This document shows, piece by piece, positions 41,072 through 49,291 of a stretch of DNA of 64,000 bases. The translations under genes were made by a program, and so were the position numbers. A model generated the notes under the pieces. The model ran no database searches. It saw only the letters and a list, made by a program, of their open reading frames with translations, and was not told the DNA's origin. Source of the stretch: Rhodocyclaceae bacterium. GTDB taxonomy: Bacteria > Pseudomonadota > Gammaproteobacteria > Burkholderiales > Rhodocyclaceae. Position 1 is the stretch's first letter. Every line of letters starts with the position of its first letter. Where the stretch lies: NCBI GenBank assembly GCA_030824115.1, contig JAVBYI010000008.1:338212-402211 (forward strand), in the 5' to 3' direction.

Positions 41072-41972
41072 GTTTGATCACGCGATACTGCGCCGTCATG
41101 CGATGGGTTTGGCCGGGCATCAGGGTGATGACATCGTCGACGGCATTCGCGGTTTCGACGCAGACCATTTTGTTCTCGCCGGCTTTGCCAAAATCGCCCA
41201 TCTTGGCGGCCTTTTCAGCGCCGGGATTCCACACCACGGTGGAGCGGCTGCCGGTACTGGTGATGAGGAGGGTACGCTTGAGTACCGGATCGACGATGCC
41301 GCAGCAGCCTGCCGTATCAAGATAGACGCGATCGGCTTCGCCGGAGAACGTCACGTCGCCCTTTTGTTTCTTGCGCTTGCCGCCGTCCACCTTGTCGATA
41401 TAGGGGCTGCCGGCGAGGCCGGCCACGCTGACCTGCCGGATGTCGCCAATCTCGAAGTAGGTGTGGAGCGCCTGGCCGAGCACGAACGGACGTTCGCCGA
41501 TGTTGCGCGTGGCAAGGCCGACCACCAGTTCCTGGCCGACCGTCACGCTGTATTTCACCGTGGAGACATGCGGCCACTGGGCCCGTGCGGCATCGTTCAT
41601 CACCGGCTCGAATTCCAGGCGCACGCGGCCATCGGGCAGCTTGCGGGCATCGAGCAGATCCCAGGGAATCGTGCGGGCGAAGCCGTGGCCGGGATAGCTG
41701 TTTTCCGTGGCGTGTGGCCCGAACCAGGGCCAGCATAGCGGCACACCGCCGCGAATCGACTTGCCCAGTGCGAACTTGGCCGCCTTGGAGAGCCAGATCA
41801 CCGGTTTCTGTCCAACCGGTTGCCAGGTCATCACATGGGCGCCTTGCAGGGCAATGGTGGCGGTGGAAAAGGCGGTCTTGACGTCGATGGCGATGAAGCC
41901 GGGCGACTTTTCGCTGAAGCTCAAAAAGTCGGCGCCGGCGAAACGGCGTTGCAGTGCAGTGAGTTCGGACAT
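41061..41972 (-). CDS. D-hexose-6-phosphate mutarotase (YeaD-like)
   Basis: 303 residues from the ATG at 41970. Aldose-epimerase fold of the YeaD type: [28 protein letters not shown], the catalytic His in [10 protein letters not shown], and late [15 protein letters not shown] with VCVETAN carrying the catalytic Glu. It interconverts anomers of glucose-6-phosphate. Motif copy 15 sits at the N-terminus (RRFAGADFL, residues 9-17). Between the HEAT gene and rlmB on one transcript. Confidence 0.88.
   Translation of the reverse strand: MSELTALQRRFAGADFLSFSEKSPGFIAIDVKTAFSTATIALQGAHVMTWQPVGQKPVIWLSKAAKFALGKSIRGGVPLCWPWFGPHATENSYPGHGFARTIPWDLLDARKLPDGRVRLEFEPVMNDAARAQWPHVSTVKYSVTVGQELVVGLATRNIGERPFVLGQALHTYFEIGDIRQVSVAGLAGSPYIDKVDGGKRKKQKGDVTFSGEADRVYLDTAGCCGIVDPVLKRTLLITSTGSRSTVVWNPGAEKAAKMGDFGKAGENKMVCVETANAVDDVITLMPGQTHRMTAQYRVIKHGR
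41924..41947 (+). repeat. 24-bp interspersed motif, copy 15
   Basis: One change in the first block (GCGCC); spacer GCGAA. In the mutarotase gene, read as RRFAGADF. Confidence 0.82.
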
Positions 41973-41979
41973 GGTGGTG

Positions 41980-42426
41980 TTACTCCTCCTTGTTTTGTAA
42001 TTCCTCGAGGCTTTCGATGGCGATTTCGCGGACTTCGGCATCCGGGTCATCGCGTCGTGCCTCCAGATATTTGATGGCGCTGGTGCTGCCGCTCAAGCCG
42101 AGCAGATGGCAGGCATCGGCGCGCACGCGCGCGTCGCCGTGGCCGGTGAGCAGGCCAAGGGCCGGCACGAGAGCCTGCAGGGCGGCTTGCCCGGCATAGC
42201 GCTCCAGCACTGCGCTGGCGCCGAAGCGCACGTTCATGTTGGCCTCGGGATTGGCGACGATCGGCAGCAGATCGGCCAGTGCCCTGGGCTGTTGGTCGAC
42301 CACCGCAATCACCTGTTTCAACTGCCCTTCGAACAGCCAGATCTGGAACTGCTCGGTGCGATCGCGCAGGCTGGCACGCAGCAACGCCCGTGTGCCATCG
42401 CTGGCCAGCGGGTAGTTGAACTTCAT
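41980..42426 (-). CDS. HEAT-repeat protein downstream of rnr
   Basis: 148 residues from the ATG at 42424. Two to three HEAT-like helical pairs (VRFGASAVLERYAGQAAL, DARVRADACHLLGL, DPDAEVREIAIESLEEL). It overlaps the rnr stop by four bases (ATGA), so it is translated with RNase R. Such HEAT proteins are scaffolds; the partner is unknown but RNase R is a candidate from context. Confidence 0.78.
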   Translation of the reverse strand: MKFNYPLASDGTRALLRASLRDRTEQFQIWLFEGQLKQVIAVVDQQPRALADLLPIVANPEANMNVRFGASAVLERYAGQAALQALVPALGLLTGHGDARVRADACHLLGLSGSTSAIKYLEARRDDPDAEVREIAIESLEELQNKEE

Positions 42427-44630
42427 GCCTCGGCCAGCCTGAAATCGATCTTGTTCTGGTCGAGGCTGACGCGCACCAGTTGCACGCGCACGCGGTCGGA
42501 GAGTCGATAGCGCGCCCCCGTGCGTTCGCCCACCATGGCGTGGGCTTTCTCGTCGAAGTGGAAGTAGTCGCGACCGAGGTCGGAGACGTGTACCAAGCCT
42601 TCGACAAACACTTGATCGAGGGCGACGAAGATGCCGAAGGGCACGACGGACGAGATGCTGCCGGTGAAGATTTCGCCGACGCGATCCTGCATGTACCAGC
42701 ACTTGAGCCAGGCCTCGACATCGCGCGTGGCTTCGTCGGCACGCCGCTCGGTGGCCGAGCAGGCGAGGCCGACGGCTTCCCAGTTGAGACTATCGTAACG
42801 CCGTCCCGCCAGCGCCGACTTTATGGCGCGGTGGATCAAGAGGTCGGGATAGCGGCGGATCGGCGAGGTGAAGTGGGTATAGCTCTCATACGCCAGCCCG
42901 AAGTGGCCGACGTTGTCCGGGCTGTAGATCGCCTGCTTGAGCGAGCGCAGCATGACTGTCTGCAGCAGTTGCTTGTCGGGACGGTCCCTGATCTTGTCGA
43001 TCAGCTTGGCGTAGTCCTTGGCCTGCGGGTCATCTCCGCCCGCGAGCTGTAGCCCAAAGGTGCCGAGGAAGTTCCTGAGCTTGTCGAGCCGCTCCGGGGT
43101 CGGCCCCTGGTGGACGCGATAGAGCGCTGGGTGTTCGCGCTCCTTGAGAAAGTCTGAGGCGCAGACGTTGGCTGCCAGCATGCACTCCTCGATGATGCGG
43201 TGGGCATCGTTGCGTTCGTATGGTTCGATGCGCTCGATCTTGCCGTGATCATCGAAGATCATGCGCGTCTCGACCGTTTCGAAATCAATCGCGCCACGCT
43301 TTTCGCGCGCTTTGGCCAAGACGCGATAGAGGGCATCGAGGTTTTGCAGGTAGGGCAGCAGCGGGCCGATCTTTTCCAGCGCGGCCGCCTCCTGGTCATA
43401 GAGCGCCGCGGCGACCTCGGTATAGGTGAGGCGGGCATGCGACCAGATCACGGCCGAATAAAAGCGATACTGCTTGATCGCGCCGGTGGCGGAGATCGCC
43501 ATGTCGCAGACCATCGTCAGGCGTTCGACCTGCGGGTTGAGCGAGCACAGGCCGTTGGAGAGTTTCTCCGGCAGCATCGGGATGACGCGGCGTGGGAAAT
43601 ACACCGAGTTGCCGCGCTCCAGCGCCGTGGCGTCGAGCGCGCTGTTTTCGGTGACATAGTGCGATACATCGGCGATGGCGACGATCAGCCGGAAGCCCTT
43701 GCCCTGCCGTTCGCAGAATACGGCGTCGTCGAAGTCCCTGGCGGTCTCGCCGTCGATGGTGACGAGCGGCAGTTCGGTGATGTCCTCGCGGCCTTTCCAG
43801 TCGCTCTTGCGCACGGCCTCCGGCAGCTTCTTCGTTTCGGCCAGGGCAGCCGCCGAAAATTCATAGGGCAGTTCGTGTTTGCGCAGCGCAATCTCGATCT
43901 CCATGCCCGGGTCGGCATAGTTGCCGAGAATCTCGATGACGCGGCCGATCGGCTGCGACTGCTTGCTCGGTTGCTCCAGCAGTTCGACCATGACTACCTG
44001 GCCGGCCTTGGGACGCAGGGCCTTCTTGTCCCCCTTTTCTGGCGGCGCGATCAGGATGTCCTGGCTGATGCGGCGGTTTTCCGCAACGACGAAGGTGACG
44101 CCATGTTCCTGAACCAGTCGCCCGACCACGCGGGTGTTGGCGCGTTCGGTGACCTCGACGATCTTGCCTTCCGGCCGCCCCTTGCGGTCCATGCCGACAA
44201 TGCGCGCGATGACCTGATCGCCATGCAGCACCTTGGCCATTTCCTTCTCGGGCAGGAACAGGTCGGGGCCTTTGTCTTCCCGCACCAGAAAACCGAAGCC
44301 ATCGGGATGGCCCTGCACCTTGCCCTTGATCAGGTCGGCCTTGTCCGGGATCAGCCAGTCGTCGCGGCGGTTCTGCAGCAACTGTGCATCGCGCGCCATG
44401 GCGCCAAGACGGCGCAAAAAAGACTCGCGTTCGAAGTCGGCGACATCGAGCAGATGGCAAATGCGCTCGAAGGAAACCGGCACGCCCTGCTCGGCCAGCG
44501 TTTGCAGGATGTACTCGCGGCTGGGCAGCGGATGATCGTATTGGGCGGTCTCGCGGGCGAACTCGGGGTCGGCGCGACGGATTTTGGAAAGTTTGTGGTT
44601 TTCCGGTTTTAGCTTGTGTTTGTTTGACAT
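42423..44630 (-). CDS. rnr: Ribonuclease R
   Basis: 735 residues. N-terminal helix-turn-helix (YILQTLAEQGVPVSFERICHLL), two cold-shock domains (QGHPDGFGFLVRE), RNB catalytic domain with DGETARDFDDAVF (catalytic Asps) and a C-terminal S1 domain ending LDQNKIDFRLAEA. It is a processive 3'-5' exoribonuclease that unwinds structured RNA. The tail is shorter than the Lys-rich tail of E. coli RNase R. Motif copy 16 encodes KSALAGRRYDSL near residue 605. The start codon lies on top of the -35 box of the divergent tRNA-Leu. Confidence 0.95.
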   Translation of the reverse strand: MSNKHKLKPENHKLSKIRRADPEFARETAQYDHPLPSREYILQTLAEQGVPVSFERICHLLDVADFERESFLRRLGAMARDAQLLQNRRDDWLIPDKADLIKGKVQGHPDGFGFLVREDKGPDLFLPEKEMAKVLHGDQVIARIVGMDRKGRPEGKIVEVTERANTRVVGRLVQEHGVTFVVAENRRISQDILIAPPEKGDKKALRPKAGQVVMVELLEQPSKQSQPIGRVIEILGNYADPGMEIEIALRKHELPYEFSAAALAETKKLPEAVRKSDWKGREDITELPLVTIDGETARDFDDAVFCERQGKGFRLIVAIADVSHYVTENSALDATALERGNSVYFPRRVIPMLPEKLSNGLCSLNPQVERLTMVCDMAISATGAIKQYRFYSAVIWSHARLTYTEVAAALYDQEAAALEKIGPLLPYLQNLDALYRVLAKAREKRGAIDFETVETRMIFDDHGKIERIEPYERNDAHRIIEECMLAANVCASDFLKEREHPALYRVHQGPTPERLDKLRNFLGTFGLQLAGGDDPQAKDYAKLIDKIRDRPDKQLLQTVMLRSLKQAIYSPDNVGHFGLAYESYTHFTSPIRRYPDLLIHRAIKSALAGRRYDSLNWEAVGLACSATERRADEATRDVEAWLKCWYMQDRVGEIFTGSISSVVPFGIFVALDQVFVEGLVHVSDLGRDYFHFDEKAHAMVGERTGARYRLSDRVRVQLVRVSLDQNKIDFRLAEA
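42800..42823 (-). repeat. 24-bp interspersed motif, copy 16
   Basis: First base T for A, otherwise consensus with spacer GCGGG. In rnr, read as KSALAGRR. Confidence 0.88.
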
Positions 44631-44651
44631 CGATTGTTTTTTCTATAAAAT
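44624..44651 (+). promoter_or_regulatory. Promoter of tRNA-Leu (CAG)
   Basis: TTGACA at 44624-44629 and TAAAAT at 44646-44651 with a 16-base spacer, 22 bases before the tRNA. The -35 covers the rnr start codon on the other strand. Confidence 0.65.
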
Positions 44652-44673
44652 CCGCGCCTCTCGTGTGACTAAT

Positions 44674-44758
<85 letters not shown>

Positions 44759-44784
44759 CAGACTGCATGCGAGGATACAACAGG

Positions 44785-44811
44785 AAGCCGCTGAGATTCA
44801 GCGGCTTTTTT
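44785..44811 (+). terminator. Terminator after tRNA-Leu (CAG)
   Basis: A 10-base stem AAGCCGCTGA / TCAGCGGCTT around GAT, followed by Ts. Its stem also carries the stop codon of the convergent small gene at 44798. Confidence 0.88.
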
Positions 44812-45016
44812 GTTGCCTGTCGACAGCATCGGAAAAGTCGGCGCTGACAGGACGGCACCGGAACATCTGGCAATCCATGCCGCTGGCGGCGCGGACTTCA
44901 AGGTGCGGCAGGGTACGGCTCTTGAAATTCAGCGCGCGGCAGCCGTAGGGAAAGCTTGGGTCGTAGGTAATGAAGTGGTGCACACACTTCATGCATTGCG
45001 GTTTTGCTGATGACAC
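44798..45016 (-). CDS. Small Cys-rich conserved protein, possibly metal-binding
   Basis: 72 residues from a GTG at 45014 (an ATG at 44990 is the alternative). A conserved short protein of betaproteobacteria with C-M-K-C, then ITYDPSFPYGCRALNFKSR, LPHLEVRAASGMDCQMF. The four Cys could bind zinc. Related entries are sometimes labelled uracil-DNA glycosylase, without basis in motifs. The last ~15 residues (RPVSADFS and beyond) come from motif copy 17 and the tRNA terminator, so the natural protein may have ended earlier. Confidence 0.68.
   Translation of the reverse strand: MSSAKPQCMKCVHHFITYDPSFPYGCRALNFKSRTLPHLEVRAASGMDCQMFRCRPVSADFSDAVDRQQKSR
44833..44856 (+). repeat. 24-bp interspersed motif, copy 17
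   Basis: Blocks perfect; the middle reads ACAGG. At the 3' end of the small Cys-rich gene (RPVSADFS), 22 bases from the tRNA-Leu terminator. Confidence 0.88.
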
Positions 45017-45022
45017 CGGGGC

Positions 45023-46276
45023 TCAGCTATTCTCGCGCCCGATGTTGCTGGCCCAGGACAGGGCTTGCGTCAGGCAGGCATTGACCATCAGATGATCGGC
45101 ACCGGGGAGCGCCTCGACCAGGTCGTGGCAGAGTCCGCCGTTGCCGTTCTCCAGCGCTTCGCACAGGACGAGCATGTTGCCCAACTGCCCGGTGCCATGT
45201 TCCAGGGCCTCCTGGACGTCACCGGCAATCTGGATGCCTTTCAGAATTTCCGCCAGCGGTGTGCCCATCAGGGTAGGCATCAGCGACATGATGCCAGTCA
45301 TGAAGGCATGGTCTTCGAGTTCGCGTGCGCCGGGATTGAGTTTGCCCGCCAGCAGTTCGAGGAAGCGGCCGCGCGTCGCGGCCAGTTGCAACAGGGGACT
45401 GGCAATGTTGTCGTTGCTGGCCGGGTTGGTATAGAGCAGCAGTTGCAGCCAGCGTTGCAGCTGGCGGCGCCCGAGTACGGTAATGGCATGTCTCAGGCTG
45501 GTGATCTTGGTTCTGACCCCGGTCGAGACCGAGTTGGTGAGCCGCATCAGGTTCATGGTCAGACCGGGCTCGTGCTTGAAAACGCCCTCGAGCTGGCTGG
45601 TCTCGGCATCTTCCATCACCATGCCCAGCAGGCGGACGAGGGCGAGTTGCGAATGGCCGAGTTTCTTACCGGCGATGATCACCGGCTTGGCGAAGTAGTA
45701 GCCCTGAAACAGTCCGTAGCCGAGCATGTGGCAGTGATCGGCCTGTTCGCGACTATCGACTTTCTCTGCCAGCATGGTGAGTGTTGGCCAGCGGCGCAGG
45801 GCGCTGGTCACGGCGCCGAGTTGCTCCCTGTTCAAGGGCATCAGGTCGACCTTGACGATCTCGATCAAATCGAGAAGGGGCTTGAACTTGTCTTCGTAGT
45901 TGACGAAGTCGTCGAGCGCAATGGTGAAACCGCGTGCCTTGAGTTCGGTGCAGCGTTCGACGATCTCGGGCGTGACCTCGACGGTTTCGAGAATCTCCAG
46001 CACGATCTTGTCGGTTGGCAGGATCTCGACGATGTCGGAAAGCAGCAGGCTGGCATCGCAGTTGATGAAGCCCTTGTAAGGCCCGAGCGCCTGCTCGACG
46101 CCCAGTTCGGCGAAGGCGTGGTTGATGACATTGGCCGTTGCGCCGAGGTCATCCTGAACATTGGCCTCGTTCTTCTGCCCGCCACTGCGGAACAGCAGTT
46201 CATAGGCAACCAGCTGATGCTTGCGGTCGAGAATCGGCTGGCGACCGATGAAGATCTCTTCAGTGGCCATCGCCAA
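45023..46276 (-). CDS. EAL-HDOD signalling protein with degenerate EAL site
   Basis: 417 residues: an EAL-like domain (1-~200) fused to HDOD (~205-400). The EAL signature is AYELLFR instead of EAL-F-R, and catalytic loops are weak (LDDFVNYED present; other metal ligands unclear), so hydrolysis of c-di-GMP is doubtful and a sensory or scaffold role is likely. The HDOD part (MNLMRLTNSVSTGVRTKITSLRHAITVLGRRQLQRWLQLLLY, key residues only) matches CdgJ/YuxH-like proteins. It overlaps algC by 17 bases and is translated with it. Confidence 0.85.
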   Translation of the reverse strand: MAMATEEIFIGRQPILDRKHQLVAYELLFRSGGQKNEANVQDDLGATANVINHAFAELGVEQALGPYKGFINCDASLLLSDIVEILPTDKIVLEILETVEVTPEIVERCTELKARGFTIALDDFVNYEDKFKPLLDLIEIVKVDLMPLNREQLGAVTSALRRWPTLTMLAEKVDSREQADHCHMLGYGLFQGYYFAKPVIIAGKKLGHSQLALVRLLGMVMEDAETSQLEGVFKHEPGLTMNLMRLTNSVSTGVRTKITSLRHAITVLGRRQLQRWLQLLLYTNPASNDNIASPLLQLAATRGRFLELLAGKLNPGARELEDHAFMTGIMSLMPTLMGTPLAEILKGIQIAGDVQEALEHGTGQLGNMLVLCEALENGNGGLCHDLVEALPGADHLMVNACLTQALSWASNIGRENS

Positions 46277-47642
46277 ACTCCATTTTCAGTCCGGGCCAGA
46301 CGCTTTGCATGGCAGCAGAAAAGTCCGATTGGATGCGCGCCAAGGCCTTGGCGTTATCGGCCTCGAAGCGCAGCACGATCACCGGGGTGGTGTTGGAGGC
46401 CCGGGCCAGACCGAAACCATCGGCATATTCGGCCCGCACGCCATCGAGGGTGATGAGCCGCTTTGCCTTAGGAAACTTGCCATGCTGTTTCAGTTTGGCA
46501 ATCAGCGCATGTGGCTCGCCTTCCTGCATTTTGATGTTCAGCTCGGGCGTCGAGAGGGCGTTCGGCAGATGCTTGAGCGGCCAGTTGCTGTCGGCCCAGC
46601 GCGAGATGATTTCGAGCAGGCGCGCACCGGCATAGAGGCCATCGTCGAAGCCGTACCAGCGCTCCTTGAAGAACATGTGGCCGCTCATCTCGCCGGCCAG
46701 CGGGGCACCGGTTTCCTTGAGCTTGGCCTTGATCAGGGCGTGGCCGGTGTTCCACATCAGCGGTTGTCCGCCTTGGTAGCGGATCGATTCGTCCAGCCAG
46801 CGCGAGCACTTCACGTCGTAGATGATCTGCGCGCCGGGGTTGCGCGCCAGCACGTCGGCGGCGAACAGCATCAACTCGCGATCCGGGTAGATGATCTCGC
46901 CATCCTTGGTGACGACGCCGAGACGGTCGCCGTCGCCATCAAACGCCAGACCGAGTTCCGCATCCGTCTCGCGCAAGGTGCGGATGACGTCGGCAAGGTT
47001 CTCGGGCTTCGAAGGGTCGGGATGATGGTTCGGGAAGTGGCCGTCGATGTCGCAGAACAGCGGGATGACCTCGCAGCCCATGCGGCGGAACAGTTCGGGG
47101 GCCAGTTCGCCGGCAACGCCGTTGCCGCAGTCGACGACGATTTTCATCGGCCGCGACAGTTTGACATCGCTAACGATGCGCTCGAGATAGGCTTGGCGTA
47201 CATCGGTGCGGCACAGCACCCCATTGCCATTTGAAAAGTCGGCGCTGGCGATACGGCGCAGCAGTTGCTGGATTTGTGCGCCATGCAGGGTTTCGCCCGC
47301 CAGCACCATCTTGAAGCCGTTGTAGTCGGGCGGATTGTGGCTGCCGGTGACCGAAACGCAGGAGTCGACCTGCAAATGGTGCGCGGCGAAATAGGTGACG
47401 GGGGTGGGCACGCAGCCAATGTCGACCGCATCCACGCCGGTGCTGATGATGCCCTGGGCGAGTGCCGATGCGAGGAATGGCCCGGACAGACGGCCGTCAC
47501 GACCGATGGCGATGGTGCGTACCTGGCGTACGCGGGCCTCGCTACCGAGTGCCTGGCCGATGGCGTAAGCCACAACGGGCGTTAGCGTTTTGCCGACAAT
47601 GCCGCGGATGTCGTAGGCCTTGAAGATTTCTTTGGCGATCAT
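46260..47642 (-). CDS. algC: Phosphomannomutase / phosphoglucomutase
   Basis: 460 residues. Four-domain alpha-phosphohexomutase: FKAYDIRGIVG, catalytic Ser in SVTGSHNPPDYNGFK, Mg loop AFDGDGDRLG, sugar loop GEMSGHMFFK and phosphate loop RASNTTPVIVLRFEA. It interconverts mannose or glucose 6- and 1-phosphates for LPS and polysaccharide precursors, in keeping with waaF in the same transcript. Motif copy 18 is in frame (RRIASADFSNG, residues ~129-139). Confidence 0.93.
   Translation of the reverse strand: MIAKEIFKAYDIRGIVGKTLTPVVAYAIGQALGSEARVRQVRTIAIGRDGRLSGPFLASALAQGIISTGVDAVDIGCVPTPVTYFAAHHLQVDSCVSVTGSHNPPDYNGFKMVLAGETLHGAQIQQLLRRIASADFSNGNGVLCRTDVRQAYLERIVSDVKLSRPMKIVVDCGNGVAGELAPELFRRMGCEVIPLFCDIDGHFPNHHPDPSKPENLADVIRTLRETDAELGLAFDGDGDRLGVVTKDGEIIYPDRELMLFAADVLARNPGAQIIYDVKCSRWLDESIRYQGGQPLMWNTGHALIKAKLKETGAPLAGEMSGHMFFKERWYGFDDGLYAGARLLEIISRWADSNWPLKHLPNALSTPELNIKMQEGEPHALIAKLKQHGKFPKAKRLITLDGVRAEYADGFGLARASNTTPVIVLRFEADNAKALARIQSDFSAAMQSVWPGLKMEFGDGH
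47234..47257 (+). repeat. 24-bp interspersed motif, copy 18
   Basis: Both blocks perfect; spacer GCGAT. In algC, read as RRIASADF. Confidence 0.9.
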
Positions 47643-47681
47643 CTTGTGATGGGTTCCCTGATGCGCGCGATTATGGCACTG

Positions 47682-48107
47682 TCAGTGCAAGACATGCGGC
47701 GCGTCGCCGATGCTGCTCGGCGGTACAGGCGAGGCGTGGTGCATGATCATGCGCCAGCCTTGTGCGCCGCGTACATAGACGTTGGTGGCGGCCACCGGTG
47801 CCGCAAGATGCTTTTCGCCCACCACGCCAATTTGCTCGACCAGGCTATGCACGGCAAAGAACGGCGCATGCACGGTAGAGAGCGCCAGCAGTTGCACCTT
47901 GAGGCGGTTGCCGCTTTCGAAAATCTGGCGCCAGCCTTCGCGCACCATGGCGTAGCCGGCCAGACGGGCGCTGCCGGGATGGATGCAGACGATCTCCTCG
48001 TCTTCCGACCAGACGGCCATCATTGCGTCCAGATCGCCACGTTCCAGCGCTTCGTAAAAAGCGCTTTCAGCTTCCTGGGGCGAGGTGTAGATCGGTTTCT
48101 TGGGCAT
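47682..48107 (-). CDS. SnoaL/NTF2-like fold protein (DUF4440 type)
   Basis: 141 residues from the ATG at 48105. NTF2-like pattern: AESAFYEALERGDLDAMMAVWSEDEEIVCIHPG, REGWRQIFE and WRMIMHHASPV (the last is the usual final strand with His). Such folds serve as small enzymes or binding domains. The start follows the waaF stop by one base, so it is in the waaF-algC unit. The specific role is unknown. Confidence 0.8.
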   Translation of the reverse strand: MPKKPIYTSPQEAESAFYEALERGDLDAMMAVWSEDEEIVCIHPGSARLAGYAMVREGWRQIFESGNRLKVQLLALSTVHAPFFAVHSLVEQIGVVGEKHLAAPVAATNVYVRGAQGWRMIMHHASPVPPSSIGDAPHVLH

Positions 48108-48108
48108 C

Positions 48109-49083
48109 TCAGTGGGGCAGAGCGGCAAGCACTTGTTCGGGGGCGATATGTTCAAGGCAATGCAGATGTCCCAGGGGACATTCGCGCTTGAAGCAGGGGC
48201 TGCACTCGAGGTCGAGCGAGAGGATTGTCGCATGCGCAGCGAGCGGTGGGGTATAGCCGGGACTGGAGGAACCATAGAGGGCGACCAGCGGCCGGTCGAG
48301 GGCTGCGGCGACGTGCATCAGGCCGGAGTCGTTGGTAACCACAGCTTTGGCGCTGGCAATCAGGTCAATGGCCTGTGCCAGATTGGTTTTGCCGCAGAGA
48401 TTGCGGGCCGCGCTGCCAGACTGTTGCGCGATGGCTGCGCCGACCGGTTCATCCTTGGCTGAGCCGATGATCCAGACCGGCGCCGTGACCTGTTTTGCCA
48501 ATGCCGCAAAGTGGTGGATCGGCCAGCGTTTGGCCGGGCCGTATTCCGCCCCCGGGCAGAAGATGATCGGGGCGCTATCGGTCGATAGACCAAGCGCGGC
48601 ACGAGCGGCCTGTTGCTGTGCTGGCGTTGATGTCAGACGGGGATTAGGCGTGGGATCGTCAAAGTGTCCGGCCAGTGCGGCATAGCGATCCACGAGACGC
48701 GGCAGCGTACTTTTCGGCATGCGTTCGTTGAGCAGGATGAAGCGTGCTTCGCCGCTGTAGCCGATGCGTTGCGGGATACCGGCAAAGAAGGGCACGAGTG
48801 CCGACTTCCACGAGTTGGGCAATACATAGGCGACTGAAAAGTCGGCGCTGGCCAGACGGCGGCCCAATGCCTTGCGGCCGGCCCAGTCGAAGGCGCCGTG
48901 GGCGAAGGGGTTCTCAAGGGTGGCGGTGACTTCCGGCATGCGTGCCAGCAGGGGCGCACTCCAGGCCGGGGCCAGGACGTGGATTTCAGCGTCGGGATGC
49001 TGCTGATGCAGCCGCATCAGCAGCGGCTGCATCATGATCGTGTCGCCAATCCATGACGGTGCGACAACGAGGATTTTGTTAAT
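48109..49083 (-). CDS. waaF: Lipopolysaccharide heptosyltransferase II, with apparent ATT start
   Basis: 324 residues if read from ATT at 49081-49083. The family N-terminus is INKILVVAPSWIGDTIMMQPLL, the UDP-sugar-type loop of WaaF, so the first ATG (49033) is too late by 16 residues. Upstream the frame is open but has no ATG, GTG or TTG before a stop; the ATT overlaps the preceding stop and has GAAGGG just before it. C-terminal motifs PGAEYGPAKRWP, TNDSGLMHVAAALDRPLVALYG and LECSPCFKRECPLGH confirm WaaF, which adds the second heptose to the LPS core. Motif copy 19 encodes RRLASADFS. Confidence 0.9.
   Translation of the reverse strand: MNKILVVAPSWIGDTIMMQPLLMRLHQQHPDAEIHVLAPAWSAPLLARMPEVTATLENPFAHGAFDWAGRKALGRRLASADFSVAYVLPNSWKSALVPFFAGIPQRIGYSGEARFILLNERMPKSTLPRLVDRYAALAGHFDDPTPNPRLTSTPAQQQAARAALGLSTDSAPIIFCPGAEYGPAKRWPIHHFAALAKQVTAPVWIIGSAKDEPVGAAIAQQSGSAARNLCGKTNLAQAIDLIASAKAVVTNDSGLMHVAAALDRPLVALYGSSSPGYTPPLAAHATILSLDLECSPCFKRECPLGHLHCLEHIAPEQVLAALPH
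48837..48860 (+). repeat. 24-bp interspersed motif, copy 19
   Basis: Both blocks perfect; spacer GCCAG. In waaF, read as RRLASADFS, where WaaF relatives have an ordinary helix-strand without extra residues. Confidence 0.88.
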
Positions 49084-49279
49084 GGTGACCCTTCGGCCGT
49101 TCCCCGGTAAAGCGGTATTTGGTGCCGCAGTAGGGGCAGGTGGTTTCGCCGCTGTGGGTTTTCAGCACGTCGAGGTAAACGCGCGGATGGCGCGCCCACA
49201 GCGGTGCGCCCGGCTGCGGGCAGGCGAGCGGCAGGTCGTGGGCGGTGACATCGACTTCGCGGGCAGTATCGTTAGCCAT
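49079..49279 (-). CDS. Zinc-finger CHCC-type protein
   Basis: 66 residues. Zinc site of the CHCC type with a Cys in LACPQPG, His in ARHPRVYLDV and CPYCGTKY, the pattern of PF10276 proteins related to the NDUFS6 subunit of complex I. In betaproteobacteria it is regularly encoded between ilvE and waaF. The function is unclear. It lies 12 bases after ilvE, and its stop overlaps the ATT of waaF. Confidence 0.85.
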   Translation of the reverse strand: MANDTAREVDVTAHDLPLACPQPGAPLWARHPRVYLDVLKTHSGETTCPYCGTKYRFTGERPKGHH

Positions 49280-49291
49280 GATGATGCCTCC

